NCBI RefSeq assembly: GCF_021458635.1
Contig: NZ_JAIRDQ010000006.1
Span: 125,105-189,104, forward strand
DNA: 64,000 nucleotides
Origin: Bradyrhizobium monzae
GTDB lineage: Bacteria > Pseudomonadota > Alphaproteobacteria > Rhizobiales > Xanthobacteraceae
Reading direction: 5' to 3'
How positions within the stretch are numbered: position 1 is the stretch's first letter; each line of letters starts with the position of its first letter. Below the pieces are notes generated by a model. That model was not told where the DNA came from. It worked only from the letters and a program-made list of their open reading frames with translations, and made no database searches. Positions 19,680 through 28,485 of the stretch are shown in pieces. The position numbers and the translations under genes are program-made.

Positions 19680-20389
19680 CTGTTCTGCTCAACGTCAAGG
19701 ACCTGCGTGCCTATTACGGCCAGGTCCAGGCGCTCCATGGCCTCTCCTTCTCGCTCGACGAGGGCTCGCTGACAACCCTGCTCGGCGCCAACGGCGCCGG
19801 CAAGACCACGACGCTGCGCGCGATCTGCAACATGGTGCGCTCCACCGGCGGCATCGAGTTCGACGGCAAGCCGCTGAACAACCGCTCGACCGAGAGCATC
19901 GTCCGGTTCGGCATCGCCCATGTGCCGCAGGGCCGCGGCACCTTCACCACCATGACGGTGGAGGAAAACCTCCAGCTCGGCGCCATCACCCGCAAGGACA
20001 ATGCCGGCATCGTCTCCGACATCGAGCGCATGTATGCGCATTTCCCGGTTCTGAAGCAGCGGCATACCCAGCAAGCCGGCACGCTCTCCGGCGGCGAGCA
20101 GCAGATGCTCGCGGTGGCGCGTGCGCTGATGCTGCGGCCGCGGCTGATGCTGCTCGACGAGCCGTCCTTTGGCCTTGCGCCGCTGGTCGTGCGCGACCTG
20201 TTCGGCATCCTCGGCAAGATCAACCGCGAGGACAAGGTGTCGATCCTGGTGGTCGAGCAGAACGCCCAGCTCGCGCTCGAGCTCGCCGACCAGGCCTATG
20301 TGATCGAGACCGGCCGTATCGTGATGTCGGGCAATGCCAAGGACATCGCGAACAACGAAGAAATCCGCAAATCCTATCTGGGTTACTGA
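19676..20389 (+). CDS. ABC transporter ATP-binding protein (LivF type)
   Basis: A 237-residue ATPase overlapping the previous gene by 4 bases. Walker A is GANGAGKTTTLRA, the signature is GTLSGGEQQMLAVARALM, Walker B is LMLLDEPSFGLAPLV, and the C-terminus DIANNEEIRKSYLGY is typical of LivF. It forms the ATPase pair with the LivG-type protein on the cytoplasmic side. The gene leads into the first permease 12 bases later. Confidence 0.92.
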
Positions 20390-20401
20390 GGAGCCGGCAC
20401 G

Positions 20402-21280
20402 ATGGAGCTTTTTACCAACCAGGTGCTGGCCGGCATTGCCACTGGCGCGATCTACGCCTGCATGGCGCTCGCCGTGGTCATGATCTACCAGGCGATCGAC
20501 CATCTCAACTTCGCGCAGGGCGAGATGGCGATGTTCTCGACCTTCATCTCGTGGCAGTTGATGCAGTGGGGCGTGCCGTATTGGGCCGCGTTCGTGATCA
20601 CCCTGGTCTTCGCCTTCTTCGGTGGCATCGCCATCGAGCGCGTCCTGTTCAAGCCGCTCGCGAAAGCGCCGATCCTGACCAACGTCGCCGGCTTCATCGC
20701 TCTGTTTGCGATCATCAATTCCTCAGCCGGCCTGATCTGGGACTTCACCATCAAGCAGTATCCGACCCCGTTCGGCTCCGCGCCGTTCCTCGGCAGCCAG
20801 CTGATCTCGACCCACCAGGCCGGGATGATCGGCGTCACCGTGCTGATGCTGATCGGACTCTACTTCTTCTTCCAGTACACGCGGATCGGCCTCGCCATGC
20901 GGGCGGCCGCCTCGGTGCCTGAATCGGCGCGCCTGGTCGGTATCAACACGTCCTGGATGATCGCGCTGGGCTGGGGCATGGCGTCGGCGATCGGCGCAAT
21001 CGCCGGCATGCTGATCGCCCCGGTCGTGTTCCTCGAGCCCAACATGATGGGCGGCGTGCTGATCTACGGCTTCGCCGCGGCGGTGCTCGGCGGACTGACG
21101 AGCCCGCTCGGGGCCGTGGTCGGCGGTTTCCTCATGGGCATCTTCGAGAACCTCGCCGGCACCTACATCCCCGGCGTCGGCAATGAGCTGAAGCTCCCGA
21201 TCGCGCTCGCGCTGATCATCTCCGTCCTGGTCGTCAAACCCGCTGGTCTGTTCGGCCGGCACATCGTCAAGCGAGTTTGA
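20402..21280 (+). CDS. ABC transporter permease (LivH type)
   Basis: A 292-residue inner-membrane permease with about eight membrane segments. GAGGAG lies 8 bases before ATG 20402. It has the LivH start NQVLAGIATGAIYACMALAVVMIYQ, the HLNFAQGEMAMF motif, and the coupling region GLAMRAAASVPESARLVGINTSWMIALGWGMASAIGAIAG. The C-terminus VKPAGLFGRHIVKRV is also typical. It forms the translocation channel with the LivM-type protein, whose gene starts 2 bases after this stop codon. Confidence 0.92.
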   Translation: MELFTNQVLAGIATGAIYACMALAVVMIYQAIDHLNFAQGEMAMFSTFISWQLMQWGVPYWAAFVITLVFAFFGGIAIERVLFKPLAKAPILTNVAGFIALFAIINSSAGLIWDFTIKQYPTPFGSAPFLGSQLISTHQAGMIGVTVLMLIGLYFFFQYTRIGLAMRAAASVPESARLVGINTSWMIALGWGMASAIGAIAGMLIAPVVFLEPNMMGGVLIYGFAAAVLGGLTSPLGAVVGGFLMGIFENLAGTYIPGVGNELKLPIALALIISVLVVKPAGLFGRHIVKRV

Positions 21281-21282
21281 TC

Positions 21283-22299
21283 ATGAGCGCAGTCGAAGAC
21301 GTCGTCGAAGGCCACGAGGCGGTCGAGGCCGTTCCGAAGCGGGCCATGACGCTGGGCACGGGCACCTCGGTGGTGGTGCTGTTGCTTCTCATCGCCGTTC
21401 CGCTGTTCGCGAAGAACTTCGTGATCTTCCAGCTGACCCAGCTGTTGTATCTGGGCCTCGCCGTGCTGGCGCTGAACATCCTGACCGGCGGAAGCGGCCA
21501 GTTCTCGCTCGGCCAGAGCGCGTTCTACGGCATCGGTGCCTATGTCACCGCTGTCATGATGGAGCAGTTCAACATCCCCTACTTCCTCTGCCTGCCGGTC
21601 GCGGGCGTGGTCTGCTTCGGCGCGGGCTTCCTGTTCGGCCAGCCGGCGCTGCGGCTCTCCGGCGTCTACCTCGCGCTTGCGACCTTCGCGCTGGCCACCG
21701 CGATGCCGCAGCTGCTCAAGCTGAACTTCCTCGAGAAGTGGACCGGCGGCGTGCAGGGTCTTGTCGTCACCAAGCCCGACGCGCCGTTCGGGCTGCCGAT
21801 GTCGCAGGACATGTGGCTGTATTATTTCACGCTCGTCGTCGTGCTCGCGATCTACATCTTCTCGGTGAACCTGCTGCGCTCCCGCTCGGGCCGCGCATTC
21901 ATGGCGATCCGCGACAACGAGATCGCGGCCTCCGCCATGGGTGTCAACGTCGCGCTGTACAAGACGCTGGCCTTCGGCGTCTCCGCGGCCATCACCGGCG
22001 TCGCCGGCGGCCTGAGCGCGATCGCGGTGCAGTTCGTCGCGCCCGACAGCTTCACCATCACTCTCGCGATCCAGCTGTTCCTCGGCATGGTGGTCGGCGG
22101 CGTCGGCTGGCTGCCCGGCTCGATCGTGGGTGCGGCCTTCATCATCTTCGTTCCGAACATCGCGGAAGGCATCTCCAAGGGCCTCTCCGGCGCCGTGTTC
22201 GGCGTGCTGCTGTTCCTCGTCATCTACCTCGTGCCGCATGGCGCAAGGCAAGTCGCGATCCTGGGCCAGCAACTCGCCGGGCGACTCAGGAAAAACTAA
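21283..22299 (+). CDS. ABC transporter permease (LivM type)
   Basis: A 338-residue permease from ATG 21283; an in-frame TTG at 21277 would only add two residues. The family core is NILTGGSGQFSLGQSAFYGIGAYVTAVM and SGRAFMAIRDNEIAASAMGVNVALYKTLAFGVSAAITGVAGGL. About ten membrane segments are visible. It is the second membrane subunit of this importer. Only 40 bases separate it from the first binding-protein gene, so the transporter and at least that binding protein are probably on one transcript. Confidence 0.92.
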   Translation: MSAVEDVVEGHEAVEAVPKRAMTLGTGTSVVVLLLLIAVPLFAKNFVIFQLTQLLYLGLAVLALNILTGGSGQFSLGQSAFYGIGAYVTAVMMEQFNIPYFLCLPVAGVVCFGAGFLFGQPALRLSGVYLALATFALATAMPQLLKLNFLEKWTGGVQGLVVTKPDAPFGLPMSQDMWLYYFTLVVVLAIYIFSVNLLRSRSGRAFMAIRDNEIAASAMGVNVALYKTLAFGVSAAITGVAGGLSAIAVQFVAPDSFTITLAIQLFLGMVVGGVGWLPGSIVGAAFIIFVPNIAEGISKGLSGAVFGVLLFLVIYLVPHGARQVAILGQQLAGRLRKN

Positions 22300-22339
22300 G
22301 ACCTTCATCAAGACTGTTGTTTTAACCAAGGAGACCCAA

Positions 22340-23569
22340 TTGCTTTTCGGAAGAACACTGCGAACCGCAGCGCTCGCGACTGCGGTCGCAACCCTCGCCT
22401 CCAACGCAGCCCTCGCCCAGAAGAAATACGACACCGGCGCGTCCGATACCGAGATCAAGATCGGCAACATCATGCCGTACAGCGGTCCGGCGTCGGCCTA
22501 CGGCATCATCGGCAAGACCGAGGAAGCCTATCTCAAGATGATCAACGACAAGGGCGGCATCAACGGCCGCAAGATCGTCTACGTCACCTATGACGACGGC
22601 TATTCGCCGCCCAAGGCAGTCGAGCAGGTCCGCAAGCTGGTCGAAAGCGACGAGGTGCTTGCCGTGTTCAACCCGCTCGGCACGCCCTCGAACACCGCGA
22701 TCCAGAAATATCTCAACGCCAAGAAGATCCCGCAGCTGTTCGTTGCCACCGGCGCGACCAAGTGGAACGACCCCAAGACCTTCCCCTGGACCATGGGCTG
22801 GCAGCCCTCCTACCAGAGCGAAGCGCAGATCTACGCGAAGTGGCTGATGAAGGAGAAGCCCGACGCCAAGGTCGCGATCCTCTATCAGAACGACGATTTC
22901 GGCAAAGACTACCTCAAGGGCACCAAGGACGGTTTTGGCGCCAAGGCGTCGTCCGCGATCATCCTGGAGGAAAGCTATGAGGTCTCCGAGCCGTCGATCG
23001 ACGGTCACATCGTCAAGATCAAGGCCGCCAATCCCGACGTGCTGCTGATCTACACGACGCCGAAGTTCGGCGCGCAGACCATCAAGAAGACCGCCGAGCT
23101 CGGCTGGAAGCCGCTGCAGATCATCACCAACGTGTCGGCCTCGGTCGGCAGCGTGATGAAGCCGGCGGGGTTCGAGGCTGCGCAGGGCGTGCTGTCGGCG
23201 GCTTACGCCAAGGACGGCGCCGATCCGCGCTGGGCCGACGATGCCGACATGAAGAAATGGGTCGAGTTCCTCGACAAGTACATGCCTGGCGCCGACAAGA
23301 CCGACTCCAGCGTCGTCTACGGCTACGGCGCCGCGCAGACGCTGGTCAAGGCGCTGGAACAATGCGGCGACGATCTCACCCGCGCCAACCTGATGAAGCA
23401 GGCGGCGAGCCTCAAGGACTTCTCGCCGGATACCCTGCTGCCCGGCGTCAAGATCAACACCGGACCGAATGACTTTGCCCCGATCAGCCAGCTGCAGATG
23501 CAGCGGTTCAAGGGCGAGAAGTGGGAACCGTTCGGCGACATCCTGAGCGGCGACATCGCTCCCGAGTGA
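22340..23569 (+). CDS. ABC transporter substrate-binding protein, first of three paralogues
   Basis: A 409-residue periplasmic binding protein of the Leu/Ile/Val (type I) class. The true start is TTG 22340: AAGGAG stands 6 bases before it, and the protein then opens with a clean signal peptide (RTLRTAALATAVATLASNAALA). The mature start QKKYDTGASDTEIKIGNIMPYSGPASAYG, the GGINGRK motif, and VLYQNDDFGKDYLKG-like (ILYQNDDFGKDYLKG) are shared almost unchanged with the two following genes. The ligand is inferred to be a dicarboxylic or fatty acid from the pim-like neighbourhood. A perfect terminator follows 26 bases after the stop. Confidence 0.9.
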   Translation: MLFGRTLRTAALATAVATLASNAALAQKKYDTGASDTEIKIGNIMPYSGPASAYGIIGKTEEAYLKMINDKGGINGRKIVYVTYDDGYSPPKAVEQVRKLVESDEVLAVFNPLGTPSNTAIQKYLNAKKIPQLFVATGATKWNDPKTFPWTMGWQPSYQSEAQIYAKWLMKEKPDAKVAILYQNDDFGKDYLKGTKDGFGAKASSAIILEESYEVSEPSIDGHIVKIKAANPDVLLIYTTPKFGAQTIKKTAELGWKPLQIITNVSASVGSVMKPAGFEAAQGVLSAAYAKDGADPRWADDADMKKWVEFLDKYMPGADKTDSSVVYGYGAAQTLVKALEQCGDDLTRANLMKQAASLKDFSPDTLLPGVKINTGPNDFAPISQLQMQRFKGEKWEPFGDILSGDIAPE

Positions 23570-23595
23570 CGCGCTGACGCAATAGTCCAAGGTCG

Positions 23596-23627
23596 AAAGC
23601 CCCCGCGAGCAATCGCGGGGGCTTTTT
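23596..23627 (+). terminator. Rho-independent terminator after the first binding protein
   Basis: A perfect 13-bp stem (23596-23608 with 23613-23625) closed by a GCAA tetraloop and ending in a run of T. It should end or thin out the transcript of livG-type through the first binding protein. Confidence 0.92.
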
Positions 23628-23684
23628 GTTGACGTCGTGCATCAATCTTGTTCAATGCGGCGCCGATCCAGGTGAGGTGGGAGA

Positions 23685-24911
23685 ATGATGACTGCCGTTC
23701 GATTTCAGGTTGTGGTGTTTTCAGCCGCATTCGCGTTGTGCGCTGCGATGAATCCCGCACTGGCGCAGAAGTCCTACGACAGCGGCGCTTCCGATACCGA
23801 GATCAAGATCGGCAACATCATGCCCTATAGCGGCCCGGCCTCGGCCTACGCCGTGATCGGCAAGGCCGAGGAAGCCTATTTCAACAAGGTCAATGCCGAG
23901 GGCGGCATCAACGGCCGCAAGGTCAAGTTCATCTCGTATGACGATGCCTATTCGCCGCCGAAGACGGTGGAACAGGCGCGCAAGCTGGTCGAGAGCGACA
24001 ACGTGCTCTTGATCTTCGGCTCGCTCGGCACCTCCACCAACAGTGCCATCCGCAAATACATGAACGAGAAGAAGGTGCCGCAATTGTTCGTGGCGAGCGG
24101 CGCCTCGAAGTGGAACGATCCGCAGAACTTCCCGTGGACGATGGGCTGGCAGCCGAGCTACGCCAGCGAAGCCAAAATCTACGCCAAGTACATCATGAAG
24201 GAGAAGCCGGACGGCAAGATCGGCGTGCTCTACCAGAACGACGATTTCGGCAAGGACTATCTGAAGGGGCTGAAGGACGGGCTCGGCGACAAGGCCTCGA
24301 TGATCGTGATGGAGGAGCCTTACGACACCTCGGAGCCTGCGATCGACGAGCACGTCGTGAAGCTGAAAGCCGCGGGCGCGGAAATCTTCATCAGCATCAC
24401 CACGCCGAAATTCGCGGCGCAAGCGATCAAGAAGGCGGCCGAGATCAACTGGCACCCGATGCACATCGTCTCCAACGTCTCGACTTCGGTCGGCGGCGTG
24501 ATCGAGCCGGCGGGCTACGAGATCTCGCAAGGCATTTTGTCGGCGAGCTACACCAAGGACGGCTCCGACCCGCAATGGAACGCCGACGAGGGCATGAAGC
24601 GGTTCTACAACTTCATCGCGCAGTTCAATCCGAAGGCCAACAAGCTCGATGCCGGCGTGGTGTTCGGTTATGCGGCAGCCCAGACCATGGTGAAGGTGCT
24701 GCAGATGTGCGGCGACAACCTCACCCGCGACAACATCATGAAGCAGGCGGCGTCCTTGAAGGACTTCGAGCCGGACACGCTGCTGCCCGGCATCACGATC
24801 AACACCGCGCCCGACAATTTCGCGCCGATCGAGCAGCTCCAGATGATGCGGTTCAAGGGCAAGACGTGGGAATTGTTCGGCGAAATCATCTCGAGTGACC
24901 TCGGTCACTGA
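23685..24911 (+). CDS. ABC transporter substrate-binding protein, second of three paralogues
   Basis: A 408-residue periplasmic binding protein with a signal peptide (VVVFSAAFALCAAMNPALA). GTGGGAGA precedes ATG 23685. The mature protein repeats the landmarks of its neighbours (GASDTEIKIGNIMPYSGPASAYA, GGINGRKVKFISYDDAYSPPKTVEQARKLVESD, SKWNDPQNFPWTMGWQPSY). Ligand-side positions differ, for example AEINWHPMHIV where the others read AELGWKPLQII and AEIGWKPLHFL. It lies between two terminators, so it needs its own promoter in the 57-base stretch 23628-23684 or depends on read-through. A different ligand range from its paralogues is likely but not shown. Confidence 0.9.
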   Translation: MMTAVRFQVVVFSAAFALCAAMNPALAQKSYDSGASDTEIKIGNIMPYSGPASAYAVIGKAEEAYFNKVNAEGGINGRKVKFISYDDAYSPPKTVEQARKLVESDNVLLIFGSLGTSTNSAIRKYMNEKKVPQLFVASGASKWNDPQNFPWTMGWQPSYASEAKIYAKYIMKEKPDGKIGVLYQNDDFGKDYLKGLKDGLGDKASMIVMEEPYDTSEPAIDEHVVKLKAAGAEIFISITTPKFAAQAIKKAAEINWHPMHIVSNVSTSVGGVIEPAGYEISQGILSASYTKDGSDPQWNADEGMKRFYNFIAQFNPKANKLDAGVVFGYAAAQTMVKVLQMCGDNLTRDNIMKQAASLKDFEPDTLLPGITINTAPDNFAPIEQLQMMRFKGKTWELFGEIISSDLGH

Positions 24912-25003
24912 TCGCAACTCAGAATAGCCTGGGTCCCGCCAGGCAACTCAAGACGGTCTCGCCTTCTCGCAGTTGCACAGGAGGCTCTGACTACTAAAGA
25001 CGC

Positions 25004-25034
25004 AGCCCCTGCGACGTTGTCGCGGGGGCTTTCT
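25004..25034 (+). terminator. Rho-independent terminator after the second binding protein
   Basis: Arm 25004-25014 (AGCCCCTGCGA) pairs with 25020-25030 (TCGCGGGGGCT), with one G-T wobble. The loop has 5 bases and a short T-rich tail follows. It sits in the 226-base gap before the third paralogue. Confidence 0.82.
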
Positions 25035-25137
25035 GTTGAAGGCCCGGGGTAAATCGTATTGAATTGCGGTCGCGTCGCCAAAAACAGTCAAGGCAAAAAA
25101 AGGAGCGCACACACACCAAGAAAATAGGGAGATTGGA

Positions 25138-26367
25138 ATGCCCGCTGTCACCGGCAAGCTTGCGGCCGCGTCACTGGCGCTCGCGCTCATTGCGGCCACG
25201 ACCTCCATCGCATCGGCCCAGAAGAAATACGATACCGGCGCGACCGATACCGAAATCAAGATCGGCAACATCATGCCCTACAGCGGACCGGCCTCCGCCT
25301 ACGGCATCATCGGGCGGACCGAATCCGCCTATTTCAAGAAGATCAACGACGAAGGCGGCATCAACGGCCGCAAGATCAACTACATCAGCTATGACGACGC
25401 CTATTCGCCACCGAAGACGGTGGAGCAGGCGCGCAAGCTGGTCGAGAGCGACGAGGTGTTGTTCATCTTCAACTCGCTCGGCACGCCGCCGAACTCCGCG
25501 ATCCACAAATACATGAACTCGAAGAAGGTGCCGCAACTGTTCGTCGCCACCGGCGCCACCAAGTGGAACGACCCGCAGAACTTCCCCTGGACCATGGGCT
25601 GGCAGCCGAACTACCAGAGCGAGACGCAGATCTATGCGAAGTGGCTGTTGAAGAACAAGCCCGACGCCAAGATCGCCGTGCTCTACCAGAACGACGACTA
25701 CGGCAAGGACTATCTCAAGGGCCTGAAGGACGGCCTGGGAGCCAAGGCCGCCTCGATGATCGTCATGGAGGAGAGCTATGAGACTTCCGAGCCGACCATC
25801 GACAGCCACATCGTCAAGATGAAGTCGACCGGCGCCGACGTGTTCATGAACATCACGACGCCGAAATTCGCCGCACAGGCGATCAAGAAGGTGGCGGAGA
25901 TCGGCTGGAAGCCGCTGCACTTCCTCAACAACGTTTCGGCTTCAGTGGGCAGCGTGATGAAGCCCGCCGGATACGAGAACGGCCAGGACATCATCTCGGC
26001 CGACTATCTCAAGGACGTGTCGGATCCGGAATGGAACAACGATCCCGGCATGAAGGACTTCCTGGCCTTCATGGGCAAGTACTTCCCCGAGGGCGACAAG
26101 CTCGACAAGGGCACCATCGTCGGCTACGCCGTGGCGCAGACGCTGGTCCAGGTGCTGAAGCAGTGCGGTGATAATCTCACGCGCGAGAACATCATGAAGC
26201 AGGCGGCGAGCCTGAAGGACTTCCGCACCGAGGCGCTGCTGCCGGGCGTGAAGATCAACACCTCGCCGACCGATTTCGCGCCGATCAGCCAGCTTCAACT
26301 CGAGAAGTTCAAGGGCGAGAAGTGGGAGCTGTTCGGGGACGTGATCAGCGCCGACGTCGGCGGTTAG
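25138..26367 (+). CDS. ABC transporter substrate-binding protein, third of three paralogues
   Basis: A 409-residue periplasmic binding protein starting at ATG 25138, preceded by GGGAGATTGGA. The signal peptide is KLAAASLALALIAATTSIASA. The mature sequence opens QKKYDTGATDTEIKIGNIMPYSG and keeps all landmarks of the other two. It is closest to the first (KKYDTGA, NYQSETQIYAKWLLK). About 100 bases of AT-richer leader (25035-25137) lie between the preceding terminator and the start, enough for an independent promoter. A perfect terminator follows. It presumably feeds the same LivGFHM-type membrane complex. Confidence 0.9.
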   Translation: MPAVTGKLAAASLALALIAATTSIASAQKKYDTGATDTEIKIGNIMPYSGPASAYGIIGRTESAYFKKINDEGGINGRKINYISYDDAYSPPKTVEQARKLVESDEVLFIFNSLGTPPNSAIHKYMNSKKVPQLFVATGATKWNDPQNFPWTMGWQPNYQSETQIYAKWLLKNKPDAKIAVLYQNDDYGKDYLKGLKDGLGAKAASMIVMEESYETSEPTIDSHIVKMKSTGADVFMNITTPKFAAQAIKKVAEIGWKPLHFLNNVSASVGSVMKPAGYENGQDIISADYLKDVSDPEWNNDPGMKDFLAFMGKYFPEGDKLDKGTIVGYAVAQTLVQVLKQCGDNLTRENIMKQAASLKDFRTEALLPGVKINTSPTDFAPISQLQLEKFKGEKWELFGDVISADVGG

Positions 26368-26389
26368 CTCGACTGGACATGCGACGATA

Positions 26390-26424
26390 AAAAGCCCCCT
26401 GCGAGATGATCGCAGGGGGCTTTT
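26390..26424 (+). terminator. Rho-independent terminator after the third binding protein
   Basis: A perfect 15-bp stem: 26390-26404 (AAAAGCCCCCTGCGA) pairs with 26410-26424, with a GATGA loop and TTTT at the 3' side. Because the stem is A/T-bounded on both sides it could also work in the other direction. Confidence 0.93.
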
Positions 26425-26569
26425 GCTGCGGCGATTATGATCACGCGATTGCACAATCGAATGATGGTAAAGCCTGCTTACCCTTTCGCGCCCGATGCGC
26501 TAGGCAGGTGCATGGCGACGTTGTCGCCCTCCCTCTAGTCTGCTCACGAGTTTGCTGAAGGCCCTCGTC

Positions 26570-27853
26570 ATGACCGATCGACGCCCCCTGCTCCGCGCGC
26601 TCTACGACGCCGCCGTTGCCGCCGCGCATCCCAACACGATCCTGGCGCCGCATCTGCACCCCGCACCCAAGGGGCGCGTGATCTGCCTCGCCGCCGGCAA
26701 GGGCGCGGCCGCGATGGCCGCGGCTGCGGAGCGGCACTATCTCGACACGCTCGCGCTCGCGCCAGAGCGGCTCGTCGGCATCGCCACCACCCGCCATGGC
26801 TACGGCGTGCCGACGCGCCGCATCCGCGTCGTCGAGGCCGGCCATCCCGTGCCGGATGAGGCTGGCCTTAAGGGCGCGGCCGACACGCTCGCACTCGCGG
26901 GCGAGGCCGGACCGGACGATCTGCTGCTGGTGCTGCTCACCGGCGGCGGTTCGGCAAACTGGATCGCGCCGGTGGACGGCATCAGCTTTGCGCAGAAGCA
27001 GGCCGTCAACAAGGCGCTGTTACGCTCGGGCGCGCCGATCGGCGAGATGAATACCGTCAGGAAGCACCTGTCGCGCATCAAGGGCGGGCGACTGGCGCGC
27101 GCAGGCCAAAACGCCGCCGAGATCGTGACGCTCGCGATCTCCGACGTGCCGCATGACGACCCGTCCGCGATCGCGTCCGGCCCGACTGTGCCCGATCCGA
27201 CCACGCTTTCCGATGCGCGCGCGATCGTTGCGAAATACAAGCTCGCGATCGACGATGCCGTGCGCCGCGCGCTGGACGATCCCGCCAACGAAAGCGCCAA
27301 GCCTGATGATGCCGCCTTTGCGCGCGCGCGTTTCGAATTGATCGCGCGTCCCAAGCAGTCGCTCGACGCCGCGGTGACGCTTGCCAAGAACGCCGGTTAC
27401 GAGACCATCGACCTCGGCGCCGATCTCGAAGGCGAGGCCCGCGAGGTCGCGTCCGATCACGCCAGGCTGGCGCTGCAGGCCCGCGCGCAAGGCAAGCGCG
27501 TCGCAATTCTCTCCGGCGGCGAGCTCACGGTGACTGTGCGCGGCAATGGCCGCGGCGGTCCCAATCAGGAATACGCGCTGGCGCTGGCCGCCCTGCTCAA
27601 GGACACGCCAAATATCTCGGCACTCGCCGGCGACACCGACGGCGCCGACGGCGGCGCGGGCCATCCCACCGATCCCGCCGGCGCGCTGATCGACGCGGCG
27701 ACCTTTGCGAAGATGAAGGCGCTGGGGCTCGCGCCGCAGGCGTATCTCGACAACAACGACGCGACGACGTTCTTCGAGGCGACGGGCGATCTGCTGATGC
27801 CGGGTCCGACGCTGACGAACGTCAACGACATCCGGGTGCTTTTGGTGGATTAG
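26570..27853 (+). CDS. Glycerate 2-kinase (DUF4147/MOFRL family)
   Basis: A 427-residue cytoplasmic kinase. ATG 26570 is preferred over an in-frame TTG at 26552; GAAGG stands 8 bases upstream. It has the N-terminal glycerate-kinase domain with VICLAAGKGAAAMAAAAE, VVEAGHPVPDEAG, LLVLLTGGGSANW and MNTVRKHLSRIKGGRLA. The C-terminal MOFRL domain reads VAILSGGELTVTVRGNGRGGPNQEYALALA and AGDTDGADGG. The family (GarK-unrelated, TtuD-like) phosphorylates D-glycerate to 2-phosphoglycerate, used in tartronate/hydroxypyruvate or serine-cycle metabolism. No partner genes of those routes adjoin; it stands alone between the transporter and the hyf-like operon. Confidence 0.92.
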   Translation: MTDRRPLLRALYDAAVAAAHPNTILAPHLHPAPKGRVICLAAGKGAAAMAAAAERHYLDTLALAPERLVGIATTRHGYGVPTRRIRVVEAGHPVPDEAGLKGAADTLALAGEAGPDDLLLVLLTGGGSANWIAPVDGISFAQKQAVNKALLRSGAPIGEMNTVRKHLSRIKGGRLARAGQNAAEIVTLAISDVPHDDPSAIASGPTVPDPTTLSDARAIVAKYKLAIDDAVRRALDDPANESAKPDDAAFARARFELIARPKQSLDAAVTLAKNAGYETIDLGADLEGEAREVASDHARLALQARAQGKRVAILSGGELTVTVRGNGRGGPNQEYALALAALLKDTPNISALAGDTDGADGGAGHPTDPAGALIDAATFAKMKALGLAPQAYLDNNDATTFFEATGDLLMPGPTLTNVNDIRVLLVD

Positions 27854-27957
27854 GGCTCGCCCTATTCGACGCCATCGCGGCTTGGCCAGACCGTAATCCA
27901 CCCACAACACCGCTGTCATTCCGCGCGAGAGCGGTGACGGAGCGTGGGTGCGGCGGC

Positions 27958-28482
27958 TTACCGCGTGCCGCTGACGTGCTTCAGCAGCGCGAGCAGGCCC
28001 TTTAACAAGTCCGTCGGCGATGGCGGACAGCCCTTGATGTGCAGATCCACCGGAACGGTCTCGGATACGCCGCCGACGCAGGCGTAGCTGCCTCTGAAAA
28101 TACCGCCATCGATCGCGCAACCGCCGACCGCGACCACCCATTTCGGATCGGGCGTCGCGTTGTAGGTCCGTTCCAGCGCCTGTCGCATGTTCTTCGTCAC
28201 GGGCCCCGTGACCAGCAGCACGTCGGCATGGCGCGGCGAGGCGACGAAGCGCAGCCCGAAACGTTCGATGTCGTAGAAGGCGTTGGACAGCGCGTGGATC
28301 TCGAGCTCGCAGCCGTTGCATGACCCGGCATCGACCGCGCGAATGGCAAGAGAACGCCCAAGCCTGGCCTGGGCGGCGCGGTCGACTTTCGCTGCGAGCT
28401 CCGCCAGCGCTGAATCGTCCGGCGCTGGCGCGGGCTCCGTCAGCGAACCATGGGTGAGGCTTTCGAGCAGGGTCTTGCGCAT
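27958..28482 (-). CDS. hyfI: HyfI-like small subunit (NuoB-like 4Fe-4S protein)
   Basis: A 174-residue protein, the last gene of the hyf-like operon. It is homologous to NuoB and to the small subunits of group 4 hydrogenases. Four cysteines expected to bind one 4Fe-4S cluster are present: Cys55 and Cys58 in SCNGCELEIHAL, Cys122 in VGGCAIDGG, and Cys152 in KGCPPSP. The cluster would pass electrons to or from the large subunit encoded just upstream (gap 3 bases). Because no NuoI/HyfH-like ferredoxin is in the operon, how electrons reach this cluster is unclear. Confidence 0.88.
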   Translation of the reverse strand: MRKTLLESLTHGSLTEPAPAPDDSALAELAAKVDRAAQARLGRSLAIRAVDAGSCNGCELEIHALSNAFYDIERFGLRFVASPRHADVLLVTGPVTKNMRQALERTYNATPDPKWVVAVGGCAIDGGIFRGSYACVGGVSETVPVDLHIKGCPPSPTDLLKGLLALLKHVSGTR

Positions 28483-28485
28483 GGC

